A DNA stretch of 64,000 bases from Diplolepis rosae (lineage: Eukaryota; Arthropoda; Insecta; Hymenoptera; Diplolepididae). Position numbers and translations under genes: made by a program. Shown here in pieces: positions 22,131 to 33,608 of this stretch. Within the stretch, counting starts at the first letter, position 1; every line of letters begins with the position of its first letter. The stretch is taken from NCBI GenBank assembly GCA_030998225.1, contig JAPYXD010000695.1:1593001-1657000 (forward strand), in the 5' to 3' direction. The notes beneath the pieces were generated by a model. It was not told the DNA's origin and ran no database searches. It saw nothing but the letters and a program-made list of their open reading frames with translations.

Positions 22131-22528
22131 AAATCAACTAAGAAACTAGTAAAATTAACTTGATTCTTGGTTAACTGAACCAAAAACAAATAGTGATTCC
22201 ACTAGCCAACTAGTCAACGAATTTTCGATTATTTCCTTATGAAACATTAATACATTTTCCAAACGGAGTCACTTTTGAATGAAAAGGTTAAGACATTTTC
22301 TTTGGATTTTTAGAATTTTAAATTTTACCAAGATTTCAAGCTAACCTCAAAATGGCTCAAGATTCATTCTTTGCATTAAAAATTGTTTATTTCACAAATA
22401 AAAGATTTTCGCTAACGAATATCACATTTTTTAAATAATAATTCAAATCAACTTCAAATGAGATATTTTTGAGCTCAATGAAGCAACTCTTTGAAATACT
22501 TCATTTTTTTATTATATAAGTATTTCAA
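22131..22528. other. AT-rich DNA, nothing recognised
   Basis: ACTAGTTAAC-type words around 22140-22220 are weakly iterated. Otherwise featureless. Confidence 0.4.
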
Positions 22529-22645
22529 ATTAATTAGTTGAGTTTGAAATTTCTGGCTATCGAAAGACCTGGGCTCGAATCCCAGCGCAGTCGAAAGCGT
22601 CTTTTTTTCCACAGAAAGATTTCAAATTCTTTAAATTTGAATATA
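22529..22645 (+). repeat. tRNA-derived SINE fragment
   Basis: TTAATTAGTTGAGTTTGAAA is joined directly to the 3' half of the tRNA-like module (ATCGAAAGACCTGGGCTCGA, box B GGCTCGAATCC), followed by the T-rich stop and CCACAGAAAGATTTCAAA tail found in the cluster at 35668-36524. The 5' half of the tRNA module is missing. Confidence 0.75.
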
Positions 22646-22674
22646 AGTATTTATTGAGATTTTTCAATTCAGTA

Positions 22675-22946
22675 CTCTCTAAATTTGAATCAGTCAAAAT
22701 CTACTGATTATCAGTGAAATTTGACTGATTCAAATAGCTAAAAAGAGGTTACTGTAAGTCAGTCAAATTTCACTGATTATTTCAGTGAAAATTGACTGAT
22801 TTGACAGTGAAAAATATTTTTTTCACTGATGAATCAGTGAAAAATAACTGATTTAACAGTGAACAATATTTTTACACTGATGAATGAGTGGAAAGGCAAA
22901 TCACTGATTCAATCAGTGAAAATTTGACTGATTCAGATTTAGAGAG
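22675..22946 (+). mobile_element. CAGT-family MITE, copy 5 (272 bp)
   Basis: TA on both sides (22673-22674, 22947-22948). Long class, plus orientation, 29 bp from the SINE fragment. Confidence 0.9.
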
Positions 22947-22948
22947 TA

Positions 22949-23549
22949 AGCATCAATTTTATTTATTTCAATTTTAGCTAAGAAGGGCAACATTGTTCAG
23001 TTTCAAAATTAAACCCTCTAATGATTATGAAATAAAATAAAAATATCAAATAAATTTGCTTTTTTCAGATATAAGAGAAACTTGTCTAGAATAGTTGTCA
23101 TAATTTTGACTTTTTTGGTGACTCTAAGAAATATTAATATTATAATTTCTGCTGTTTTTGAGATTCTACGCATCATTAGCAGTTTATTATCATTCTAAAA
23201 TTTTTCATATCCCAAAGAATGATTTTTAGGCTCTTGTGTCTTTTGGAAGAACTATCGAGTTAATCATTTTTGGTCCCTAAAACCAATTTTACTGGCATAA
23301 AAGAGTAAAAAATTGTCATTAGTTTACCGACATATGTTGAACAAATGAAGAAAATGATTGTTTAGAAAACTTTTTTAAAACAAAACTAAATTCGAACCCG
23401 TATCACTACAAACTCAAATTCATCTCAACGGCCAAAAAAAAGTTTAATTCAAAATTTCAAGAGTTCTAAACCGTTCGAACTCTCAAAATACAAAAAACGA
23501 CCAGATTTGGACCAAAAAATCTTCTTATGATCAACGATTATGAAAAACC
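22949..23549. other. AT-rich DNA, nothing recognised
   Basis: No repeats, frames or folds worth reporting. Confidence 0.45.
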
Positions 23550-23551
23550 AA

Positions 23552-23772
23552 CTCTCTAAATATAAATCAGTCAAAATCTACTGATTATCAGTGAAATTTG
23601 ACTGATTCAAGTAACTAAAAAGAGGTTACTGAAAATCAGTCAAATTCCACTGATTGACTCAGTGAAAATTAACTGATTTAACAGTGAGAATATATTTTTT
23701 CACTGGTGAATCTGTGAAAAGGCAAATCATTGGTTCAATCTGTGAAAATTTGACTGATTCAGATTTGGAGAG
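23552..23772 (+). mobile_element. CAGT-family MITE, copy 6 (221 bp), AA duplication
   Basis: Ends CTCTCTAAATATA and GATTTGGAGAG. The flanking dinucleotide is AA on both sides (23550-23551, 23773-23774). Short class. It is followed by a repeat piece and copy 7 in the same orientation. Confidence 0.88.
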
Positions 23773-23910
23773 AACAAAAAAGAAGGAAAGAAAAAAGAAG
23801 GCAACCTTCCAAAACCCCTTCCTTCTTTTTCGTTCTTTTTCTGTCGGCGTGTTATTTTTATGTAGATGTTTGTGGGTAGCAAAGACAAAAAAGGACGAAA
23901 AAAAAAAGAA
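23773..23910 (-). repeat. purine/pyrimidine repeat piece between two CAGT MITEs
   Basis: Contains GAAGGCAACCTTCCAAAACC, the inverse of 2865-2945, and ends in an AAAAAAGGACGAAAAAAAAAAG-like run. The surrounding MITEs are direct repeats of each other. Frames on both strands here (23684-23953, 23727-23933) run through repeats and are not genes. Confidence 0.6.
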
Positions 23911-24134
23911 CTCTTTAAATCTGAATCAGTCAAAATCTACAGATTATCAGTGAAATTTGACTGATTCAAATACCTAAAAAGAGGGTACTGTAAATCAGTC
24001 AAATTTCACTGATTATTTCAGTGAAAATTGACTGATTTAACAGTGAAAAATATTTTTTCACTGATGAATTAGTGAAAAGGCAAATCACTGATTCAATCAG
24101 TGAAAATTTGACTCATTCAGATTTAGATTTAGAT
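23911..24134 (+). mobile_element. CAGT-family MITE, copy 7, altered right end
   Basis: It starts CTCTTTAAATCTG after AA. The right end reads CAGATTTAGATTTAGATTCC, lacking the GAGAG terminus and showing a short GATTTA duplication. Otherwise a short-class copy in plus orientation. Confidence 0.85.
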
Positions 24135-25005
24135 TCCAACCCGATGCAAAGATTAGAAGAAAAAAGTAATAATTATTTAAGGTCAATAGATAAACACTAG
24201 AAATCCTTATCAAATTTTGGTCCATCTGTAAGAATAAAAAAAATCTTTGCTTCTCTTATTCTTGGTCCGAAGTCAATTTCAAGAGCAACAAGTAGATATC
24301 TTACTATCCCTAAGGGGGTTGAACATTTAAGAAATCCGAAAGAAAGAGAAATCTTAAGGAAAAGCTTTACCCCTTTCGAGATCTTGGTATCAACAGGTTT
24401 CTCCTTTGCCATGGCAGACGGTCTGGAAAATCTTGAGGGAAATCTTAGAAGGGTCGAGGAAAGCCTGCGGCGAGCCGTTGAGTCAACAGATAAGAGATGA
24501 GCTCACTGGGTGGGTGAGCAAGTAAAGATCAGAACATGAGGGTGAACTTTCCACTTCTGGCTTCTTGTAACCTGTTGAAGCCACCCTTAAGAGAAAGGAG
24601 GAAGAAGAGTCTATATTGCGTGGAGTGATTTCTTAGGGGTTGGATGGTATGAGGCTTTCTTTGCCAATTCTTCGAGAGGGTGAAAGTAGTAGGGCTTCAA
24701 GATTGCCTGAACCAACGAAGACGCTGGATCGACTCTTTCACTACTTTCTAAGTGGAAAGGGTCTTTTGAAGAAGTGACACCTTTGTTTTCCCAGAGAGCA
24801 CTCAAAGAGAAGAGCTGTTCTTGGGGAAAATTGGCATTACGTGATGAAATTACGTGGAAGTATTATATATATGGACTCTTGTCAAGTTTTTTTTTCTATC
24901 ACTTTCTCATACTCGGGAAAATATTTAGTTAATCCAGTCAGAATTTAGTTGAACACGGAATATAAATAGTTCCATAAAGTTTATAAAACTGTTCAAAAAA
25001 ATTTG
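24135..25005. other. unique DNA with a balanced island 24400-24840
   Basis: The island contains two modest minus-strand frames (24197-24412, 24611-24805), neither with a recognisable domain or convincing splice pair. CTTTCACTACTTTC at 24737-24750 is the inverse of GAAAGTAGTAGGG-like sequence at 24681-24693, a weak hairpin. It may be host regulatory DNA. Confidence 0.35.
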
Positions 25006-25366
25006 TTTTTCTACTAGCTGGTCATAAAGTGGATTTTATTGCATTTACAGAAAAAACATTTATTTTACTCGTGTGGTTGTTACCCTCGCTTTGCTTGGGC
25101 ATCAAACTTCACACTCGCAATATAATTTTTTTTTCCCTAGTTGCACAATATACTATTCATGCAGTCAAATAGTTAATTTAACAAAATAGTTTAGATAGAT
25201 CAAGTATAGTTTATTGTGAGACTAGGGAAATAAAAAATTATTTCGCAAAATAAATGTTTTTCCCGTGTTGCACACGATTTTTTTTCTATTAGGGGGTTGA
25301 AAAATGAATTTTTTTTGCTACACATGGGGTAATAAAATCCACTTCATGACCCACTGGTAGAAAAAA
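25006..25366. mobile_element. CTACTAG foldback repeat, copy 1
   Basis: The left arm TTTTTCTACTAGCTGGTCAT and following AAAGTGGATTTTATTGC are mirrored at the right end by GGTAATAAAATCCACTTCAT and CTGGTAGAAAAA. The interior carries CCTCGCTTTGCTTGGGCATC and ACACGATTTTTTTTCTATTA blocks shared with 52367-52508 and 63280-63860. Confidence 0.7.
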
Positions 25367-25542
25367 ATTATTTTCTGGGTGTAGATTCATTCATATTTGT
25401 TTTATTTTTTTAAATTTACTCCCTCTTTGCCAGTATGTATTCTCTAAGCGACATTAAATTGTTGATTCACTAATTAGAATATTGGGTCTGATGCTTTGTT
25501 GGAAATTGACTTTTTTGACAATGAGGCCTTCATATCCCTTAA

Positions 25543-26205
25543 GGTAGTACGATCACGAAAATTAGCCCTCAGGCAAAAATAGATAATTTTGCTTTCAAGA
25601 ATAGCAATATTATTATTGAAGGGCTAATTTGAAAGAGAAAAGATTATTTTTTATGAAAAAAATTTGAAACACAAAAAATAATGTTATTAATAAATTTTAT
25701 TTTTGCCTAAACTTATTTTCTTATCACTTCGAGCCAAATTTTTAAAAATGATGCGATTCTGATAAATCACGGTTCATTTTTTTAGGAAAAAGATTCTCTA
25801 CAACTTGACCGTTTCCTATTATTGAAATTGAATTAATTATTATCAAATACAGCAATTTGTTTATAAAAATTTTGTTTTGAAAAATGTTTTTTTATAATTT
25901 CAGCCATTAAAGAATTCATTTTCAAAAATCGGAAACGGTGAAGTTGTAGAGAATCTTTTTCCTAAAAAAATGAACCGTGATTTATTAGAATCGCATCATT
26001 TTTAAAAATTTTGCTCGAAGCGATAAGAAAATAAGTTTGGGCAAAAATAAAATTTATTAATAACATTATTTTTTTGTGTTTCAAATTTTTTTCATGAAAA
26101 ATAATCTTTTCTCTTTCAAAATAGCCCTTCAATAATAATATTTCTATTCTTGAAAGCAAAATTATCTATTTTTGCCTGAGGTCTAATTTTCGTGATCGTA
26201 CTACC
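25543..26205. mobile_element. TTAA foldback element, copy B2 (663 bp, near-perfect hairpin)
   Basis: The best-preserved copy. GGTAGTACGATCACGAAAAT at the left is mirrored by CGTGATCGTACTACC at the right, with TTAA at 25539-25542 and 26206-26209. Almost the full length pairs, for example AGAATAGCAATATTATTATT against AATAATAATATTTCTATTCT. Minus-strand frames inside (25962-26159, also 8576-8770 in copy B1) are translations of the hairpin. Its right TTAA is also the left TTAA of the next element. Confidence 0.9.
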
Positions 26206-26209
26206 TTAA

Positions 26210-26412
26210 GGCCATGTGGTAGACTTTGACGTCATCAATTATATACAACTACTTTGTAATTAAAATATTAATTATAAAAAAATTTTCGGAGAAGACAGTA
26301 ATGCGTTATGTCTTCCTGCATTGCTGTCGTCTTCGAAAATTTTTTTAAAATTATTATTTTATTAATAAAGCGGTCATATATAATTGGTAATGATAGACCT
26401 TATCACATGGCC
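26210..26412. mobile_element. 203-bp palindromic TTAA MITE (GGCCATGTG family)
   Basis: The left end GGCCATGTGGTAGAC and the right end in inverse, GGCCATGTGATAAGG, are flanked by TTAA (26206-26209, 26413-26416). The centre has an inverse pair around AAAATTTTCGGAGAAGACAG and CTGTCGTCTTCGAAAATTTT. Terminal sequence resembles the element at 51273-51628. Confidence 0.85.
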
Positions 26413-26416
26413 TTAA

Positions 26417-27785
26417 TGAAAATAGCTACCAATTTCGCATGAAACTGTTAAGCGATCTACAATAATCGTATGGCGTGAGCGTTCGCTTCGTTTTACTTTA
26501 TTACTTCACGCCTTCAGTGTTTTATTAAGGGAAAAGAAAAAAAGGTTGAGTCATGTTCGATTTTTAGCCTTTTTTTAGTATTCCATACTTTTACTCAGTA
26601 GTTAAAAAATATTAGCTCGACATTTTGTTGGACGAAATCTGACGGAAAATTTAATCTTATGTTTAATTGAATCTTAAAGTAAATTTTAGTGTTTACAATA
26701 ATTAATTTTCAGCAATGATAAGTAAAAAATAGAAGCATATTGTGAAATATTTTAGGACAAGGGTCCATCACAAATTATGTAACTTTTTATTGAGCTAAAT
26801 GATTTTTTTAATTTTCTATTCGTCATTTTCTCTTTCACTTTTATATATGTATTATATAATTGTCATTAAAATATTTGTATTAAAAGTAGTATGTAGTATG
26901 AGATTAAAACTGTAATATTGAGACTTGTAAAACTTGAAAAGTAGAAATAATAATTTTAAAAACTGATAATAGAAGAAAATTTGAGATTAAAAACATACTA
27001 AAATATTTGAGAAATGAAGCAATTTCAAGTATGAGAGTTTAGAGATTTAAATCTAATTGTAAATTTAGGGGGTTAGAAAACTGTGAAATAATTTGATGTT
27101 TAGATATCTGTAGAAATTAAAATTTGTATATTTTTATAAATATTCACAAAATCCAAATTTTCAAGGATTTGAATCTCTAAATTGTGAATATTTCAATGAT
27201 CTCCAAATCGAGATATTCTAATTCTCGAATAGTATACAATTTCAATCAAAAAATGTCCACTTGTTCTTAGATATATTTATCCAATTGTTTAAATGGAAAA
27301 TTAAGGAGGATTAAATTTAAAACTAAAATGGTACGTTGTTGGAAAAAATTGACTTTAGCGTCTAAAAATGATTAAGTCGATTTTTTCATTTAAATTGAGG
27401 GTTAATACAACTTACATTATTTTAAAATTAAAAAATACAAAGTTTATGAAAATTAAAAATGAACTTTGGAAATTAAGAGTTTTAAAATAAAGAATGAAAT
27501 CTATATATTAAAAAATTTTTGAAGTTCATTACTAAAATTCACAAAAATGTATAATTTGAAAAAATGATTCTTGGAAAACTACGATATTTTGAATTAAGAA
27601 TTTAACTAGATCTTCATTTATACCTAAAAACATATCGCAATTTTTGATCTCAACTTTCTTTCTTGTCGTCCTTTGAAAACAAATCTCTTTTCAATCGTGA
27701 GTTCCAAGTTTGAAAACACACCCTCTATATATTTCTCGTTATCTCAAATTCTCAATACCAATAATTTTAAACTAAAGAGAGATTT
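26417..27785. other. very AT-rich DNA, nothing recognised
   Basis: 26430-26520 is slightly GC-richer. The remainder is AT-rich sequence without frames, repeats or strong folds. Confidence 0.45.
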
Positions 27786-28690
27786 TTTTTATTCCTTATG
27801 TTTGTGTTAGAGAATCAAGTCCATTATCTCTCGACTATTGTCTCGGGTGTTCCAATTTCGACATCTGCTCAGAAAACAGATAGAACAGCTGGTAAAGGAA
27901 AAGAAGCAGCAACGAAGATCTCGAGTTACTCCCACGCGACTATGACATCGGTCCAGTCCCATTGGAAATCAAAGGTATGTTGGCCGATTATCCGAAAAGA
28001 TTGTAAAGATCATCTGTTTAAAAGTGGCATTCGTTGCTCTTTTTTGATGTCGCAAAACCATCATGTTTTGGGTAAACAGCCTTTCACTCATTCGAGTGCC
28101 TGCTTTTTGTTAAGAGGCACTCGAGCGTATCCACAGGTCTCGGTTACGTTCTGCATATTTTGAATGTTGAGAAAGATGGCCCTTTTGTTGGCCCATTCGC
28201 AAAATCTATCGATCTAATTCTAAAGCCTGAGGATCCTTCTGAAGATCCGCCAGCATCACCGGAAGGATGCTTCCGGATCTTTTCAGAATGTTGACGAACA
28301 AGAGCGCACACCATTGGTTAAATATTTATTCCGCAGGGGCGGCCCCCATAACAATAGCCCATCACGAGAAAAACCCGTGTCAACTTGGCAAAGCCCTCTT
28401 ACGATAAAAAGTCACGCGCTCAAAATTGGCCTTTTTGGTCTACAATGGGGAAAAAGGCACACGCGGTTTTAATTCGATGAAATGAGCTTTGAGATTCGTT
28501 TTAAGAGATTATGAGACCGGAAGCTCTCTCATAATGTGACAAAATGAATGAAGAGACGGTTTTTTCCTCTTATGGAAGGGAACAAGAAACAGATGTAAAC
28601 GATCTGAATGAAATGATTTACGTGCGTATTCACCTATTTAAATTCTCGTAAGATGTGGCTTTAAGATTTACTAAAGTCAGCAAGGTCGTT
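27786..28690. other. balanced-composition island with a weak exon-like segment
   Basis: A pyrimidine tract ending TTATGTTTGTGTTAG near 27812 and an AAAG/GTATGT donor-like site near 27973 bracket about 160 nt on the plus strand. A 121-codon frame (27798-28163) runs past that donor without recognisable domains, and a second frame is also open for 44 codons, so coding is not established. 28200-28290 holds GATCCTTCTGAAGATCCGCC and GGAAGGATGCTTCCGGATCT, short nested palindromes. It could be host regulatory or exon-bearing DNA. Confidence 0.25.
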
Positions 28691-29507
28691 ACTGATCATC
28701 TTAAAAAAAATTACGCATTTTATCTCTTATTCTTTTTTTCTGATGGCAATTAGAATTTTTATGGGGTACTAAAAACGTGGTAATTGAACCGAGGGATCGA
28801 ATAGGGGTTCATAAAATTATTTGACTGATTTTAGAATATATTTTACTTTAATTAACATTAGATACAACTATTACAATGAGAAAAATGGGCATTCATTTTT
28901 TTTTTTTAATGAAGATTTTGGAAATTGTAATTTGATAAATTATCATAGTCATGGGCCATATTCAATTATTCGGATAAGACTCTTTCATTAATACTTGATG
29001 AAATTTCTGATTCTAAAAATTTTCACTTTTACTTCGTGAATTTTCCAATTTTCGACAATTTTTGCAGATATAATCTATTTTAGCTAATTTATCAATGTTT
29101 TTACTTTATATTTTGAATGTAGAAGTTTTTTTTGTGAAACCCTTTAAGATTTCTGAATTTTCTAGTGTTCAAATTTTAAAAAATTTAATCTTTTGTTTTA
29201 ATTTTCATGGGTATTAGTTTATTATTTTTGAACTATTTCAAATGTCTATATTTTTTAGTTTTATTAAGAGGTCGGTTTTGCATTTGAAAATTGATAATTG
29301 TATAGAATATTTTGAAAATGTTGGGAATTTAAAAATAAAAGCATTACGAAATTAAAACTGTCTGAAAATCAAATTGATGGTGAAAAAATCTACTTTCTGG
29401 TAATTAAAAATACTAACTATGAGTTTATAACGAAAAATCATATTTTTTTTACAAAATATCTTTCTGAAAATTTAAGAAAAGGGATAAAAGATAATAAAAT
29501 ATGTATG
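28691..29507. other. AT-rich DNA, nothing recognised
   Basis: Homopolymer-rich, no repeat matches or frames. Confidence 0.5.
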
Positions 29508-29745
29508 CACGGAGAAAACTGGATATTCAACTATGTGACAAGCATTTTATACATTCAGTTGTAATATCTAGATATTGAACAGTTATATTTGAACATTGAG
29601 CTTAAGAATCTAAAATATTAAAATAAGTTAATACTAATATGTAACGTATTAAATCTGAATATCTAGATATTTCAACCGAATATATAAAATGCTTGTCGAA
29701 TAGTTGAATATCTATATATTGGTCCTGAATATCCATTTTTTTCCG
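29508..29745 (+). mobile_element. CACGGAG/ATATC-family MITE, copy D1 (about 238 bp)
   Basis: It starts CACGGAGAAAACTGGATATT and ends with the inverse ATATCCATTTTTTTCCG next to TA. The interior iterates TCTAGATATT, GAATATC and ATATATAAAATGCTTGTC-type words in both orientations. No coding capacity. Confidence 0.8.
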
Positions 29746-30971
29746 TATTTTTTTTAGCAAAATGAGATTCCTTAGAAATTGAATTCCAAAATCACAACCA
29801 AGTTATCAAAAATCCAGAGATCTTACAGAAAATCACTTTTTAAAATATAAATATACAAATTTCCGATGCGCCTCAAAGTATAAAAAAAAAATCTTAAACA
29901 TTTTTGAGTGCTTTTTTCAGCAAGAGGAAGAAACTCTAAATATTTATTTTTACAGTTAATTATAGCTTATTATACAGAAATAAAGTTTGAATTTTCTGCA
30001 ATCTGAACACAAAAAGACGTTTACGGTTGAATTTCAAGAGTTGATTTTTCGCTTGAGACTTAAGCAAAACACACGAGGTTGAACAAAAAGGCAAAAAGCT
30101 CGACTGTAAACTCGGATTTCTGAAACAGTTCTCGAGAGTAGAAACTATAGAAAGACATTTCACTTTGTTTGACAGAACCACCATAGACAACCATAAGTCC
30201 CCTGCATCTCATAGTCGTCGGGGCTTGTTTTTCCCTCGTTTTTCTCTATGCTGTTAAGAGACAGAGACAAATAAAGGAGAAAAAAAGTAAAAGACACGGT
30301 TCTTCTGCTTTTTCCTCGGGTTCTCGTTTTTTCTTCCTTTGTTCCGATGCACGCAAATTAAGAGACTTTACTCGGTAGTCTCTTTCGAAAGACTCACACA
30401 CTCAGGGCGAGTCGTTTCCGTGGATGAACGAAACCCACGCAAAAATGGGTCGTTAGGCTGTACACCAAGTACCTGTCATTGTCCGCAGACACCTGTGGAC
30501 TTACTTGACATACACGATGTAGTCACTTACTTCGAGCTCCGAGCAGCAAAAAAGTTCCCTTGCGCTTTTCTCGGCTTTTCGCGTGGCCCGAACCAAGCAC
30601 ACCTCCCCTACATTTCACTCCCTGAAGGCTCACTCCCTTTTCTTTACTCTGCTTCTCAAAAATATGGATTTTCACTCCTCACCTACGCTTTCCTCTCAGG
30701 AGATGTGTACAAGGCGTTAAACTCCTTTTGCCTTTTCATCATGTAAATTGTAGAGAGAAAAAAGCTGGCTTTTATTTTAAAATTATTTTGTAAACGCTTT
30801 AAAAGCAAGCCACTTTTTAGCAAAGTAAGCTAGGGAAAGGTGTAAGTATACTCCACTTTTTTAATCCTGAGTTCTCAATTTACACTTTAGATAAGGGTTT
30901 TTATTCTTATGGCTCAATTATATGTTCTTGTAATTGGCATAAGTTAATTAGATATATATAAATAAGTCTTG
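29746..30971. other. AT-rich DNA, then a balanced island 30180-30745
   Basis: The island carries the longest frame in the window outside repeats (135 codons, 30339-30746, plus). It lacks a recognisable domain, starts in CT-rich sequence and has no supporting splice or promoter signals that I trust. 30240-30340 alternates GAGAGACAG-type and TTTTTCTTC-type runs. I do not call it a gene. Expression data would decide. Confidence 0.25.
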
Positions 30972-31040
30972 GAAGGAGAAACGTTTTATAGGAATAAATA
31001 TTTTATTTTATGATGATAAATCCAAAAAATATTTGGTATT
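30972..31040 (+). repeat. family A left-end fragment
   Basis: GGAGAAACGTTTTATAGGAA and ATATTTTATTTTATGATGAT match the first 70 bp of family A. It ends where the next MITE begins, suggesting truncation or interruption. Confidence 0.55.
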
Positions 31041-31042
31041 TA

Positions 31043-31222
31043 CTCTCTTAATTTCATCTGATTGTTTCTACTAGTTTCAATCAGTGACTGATTTGTATCT
31101 AGACAATTAGTTGTTTTAAATCATATTTATTGGGAAATTAATTGAAATTAATTGATTGTACAGATGAAAATCGGTCACTGATTGAATTTAGTAGATAAAA
31201 GTACTGATTGAGGTTAAGAGAG
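31043..31222. mobile_element. 180-bp MITE related to the CAGT family
   Basis: Ends CTCTCTTAATTTCATCTGAT and, in inverse, CTCTCTTAACCTCAATCAG. The interior has CAATCAGTGACTGATTTG and ATCGGTCACTGATTG words. Same architecture as the CAGT family but different subterminal sequence; flanks are TA on the left and TT on the right. Confidence 0.65.
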
Positions 31223-31224
31223 TT

Positions 31225-33289
31225 AAAACAAGCGAAATTCTGGCTAGACCATATTTAACAATATTTTCTAGTTATTTCAAACAGATTTTCTAGTAATTCC
31301 TTAAAAATATGGTAAAAATAACCTGAATTTCTAGTTATTTTAACAACAAAATAATGTTAAATATGGCCTAACCGGAATTCGGGTTGTTTTAACTGGACTT
31401 TTTTTATGTGTATAGTGTCATGAAAATCTTTGCATTAAAATAGTGAAATTGGTAAAAATTATATATTTTGTCCTGAATTAAAACTTACTTTAGTGAAAAT
31501 TTAATTTTGGAATTATTATCATGGTATAAAGATATATGTTTATGAAAAGTTTCTTTGCGTAGCCATTAGTTAACAAATTAATGTTTGTCTTGTTTTTATT
31601 TTTAAATAATAATTTTTTCCATATTATAAATGTGAAAAATTATTTTAAACTTTTTTTCTTGGAAAAAAGATATCAATTAAAAAATTATTGATCTCAAAGT
31701 TTTAAATTTTGCATGTATCGAAATTTTTGAAACAAAGATATTCTTTTACTAGCAAGAGAATATAAAGTAAAATATTGAATATATAAATATTTCCGCAGAA
31801 TCGTAATGAACGTCAAATTGGAAATTTAAATCCTTTAAAAATGACTTAATTTTTAAAAGTGCAGATATTTAATTCTAGTTTGAAAAAAATTGGTTAAAAC
31901 CAATGTGCCAAATGGTAAAAGCAATTGGTGCCATTTCCTGCACGGAAATGAGCGATCGATCAGGATCGTCACTATGAGAGTATCCGGAACAGTAAAATTA
32001 GATATTTCAGTATATTTGAATTCCAAGTGGATATGCATCACGTTCCTAATACTTTGACACCCTTCACCCCACTCTAGGCAAGTTTTCTTTTAGAAGGTGG
32101 CTCGCGCCACTTTGGGGTGTTTCGCCACTCTGAGCAAACCAGGGGCGTTTGCCATCTGCTTTTGCTACCTGTAAACGCTTGTACACCTGGATTCGTTGAT
32201 TCTGCGAGAATTTCAAAGAATCTTTAACCAATTCAAGTATCATGAATAGTAAATGGAACGTATTATCCTCGTGAAGAAAAATAATTGCTCTTCTCCCATA
32301 ACTATAGATCACTATTTCTTCCCTCGAACTTCAAAAATGTTAATTGAAAAAGGAAGAAATTACGGACTGTAGTAATCTCCCGAAATCCAAATCTCCCTTT
32401 ATTGGTTGCAATAATCAACGATTTGAATTTCGTGATTTTAGTTCATCTGGCAACTATTATTTTATCCTTAATGAAAACTAAGATTAAAGTTTTATAAATT
32501 TCTACTTCTTTATACATTTTTATTAAGGGTTATTTTACATACATCAATTATTTTGTCTCATTAAAATGAAAAATTCAGTACTGTAAAAGGTATTGAGTTC
32601 TTAAAATTGAAAACCATATTGACAAAAAGAAAAATTTGTATCGATTACATGCGAACCTTATTTTTGGACTCAAAAAGTCAAATTGTGTCAAGATATGTCA
32701 AAAAATGTTATCATTACTAAGCTTCCTCTATGGGCAAGTAAAATAATATGTTTTTTTTTACTATGTTATGATTCAATTATAACGAAGTAATAAAATACAT
32801 GATCCAATTAGATCCAAAAAATTGATGAGGTAGTATATAAAATTAAACACAGGAAACACGAACGAATCACAGTTTGAAAAATTTCACTTTTCCTCCCATG
32901 GCAGCGAATGTAAACCAATAAACTCCCTGAGGTCCGGATTCTACGTTAATAATTTTTATTCACGGCTCTATATGGAATAATGCTCTCTGTTCATACCAAT
33001 ATGTATATGTACTTTATGTATGCGCATGTACACGCGTGCAATACATACACAGACACATGCACACACATATTTACATATATACACATTGCATATACAAGCA
33101 TTCTCACAAACTAGCTGAATCATGCGGGTTTGTCAAATTTGCACTTTTATTCATTTACAGGACACAATCGCACTCAATATTTCTGTCTTTCCAATATATA
33201 TATATATTTATTTATTTATTTAATATACGGCGTGAATAGGAATTATTGGAAAGACGTCAGTTTTTTCAATTTTGGTACCTTGAGTTATT
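31225..33289. other. AT-rich DNA with small balanced patches
   Basis: 31250-31390 has an inverse pair (TCTGGCTAGACCATATTTAA and TTAAATATGGCCTAACCGGA) suggesting another small foldback repeat. 31900-32330 is balanced but its frames lack domains. 33000-33110 holds a CA/TA-rich stretch with repeated ACACAT words. 33190-33230 is a TA/TTTA microsatellite. Confidence 0.4.
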
Positions 33290-33490
33290 TTACAGAAAGC
33301 AAGGGGGACAAATATCTTATATATTTAGTTGTAATTGTTAAACTGTGATATCTTGATGTAGAGCTGTGATATCTAAAATATTTAAATAGGTGAATATTAA
33401 TATCTTAGATATTATATTCTGATACATGAGATACTTTTCACATGGTTTAGTATCTAGATATTGATCTTGAATATCTTTTCCTTTCCGTAA
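33290..33490. repeat. ATATC-family copy D2, degraded ends
   Basis: Iterated ATATCTTAGATATTA, TGTGATATCTAAAAT and a right end ATATCTTTTCCTTTCCG show membership of the CACGGAG/ATATC family. The left terminus is lost. Confidence 0.55.
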
Positions 33491-33608
33491 AGCAAGAAAT
33501 GTCGATATTTCGGGATATTTGAGTCTTTTATAAGATATCTCTGACAATGTGATATTTTATGTGGAATATTTGGATATCCCAAAAACGACTTAAACTTCCT
33601 AGGATAAA

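Noticed and set aside
23684..23953. Overlapping frames on both strands as genes
   Set aside because: They run through CAGT MITEs and a purine-rich repeat piece.
14983..24134. CRISPR-like array from regularly repeated CAGT words
   Set aside because: Repeats are short, in both orientations and bounded by terminal inverted repeats, and the DNA is clearly eukaryotic.
25962..26159. Similar minus frames in two foldback copies (also 8576-8770) as a conserved protein
   Set aside because: Both are the right arm of the same hairpin element; similarity reflects DNA homology, and other copies break the frame.
27798..28163. 121-codon frame with exon-like borders
   Set aside because: A second frame is also open across the supposed exon, and no domain is present; recorded only as an island.
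30339..30746. 135-codon plus-strand frame as a gene
   Set aside because: No recognisable domain, no splice or promoter support, and balanced local composition makes such a frame possible by chance.
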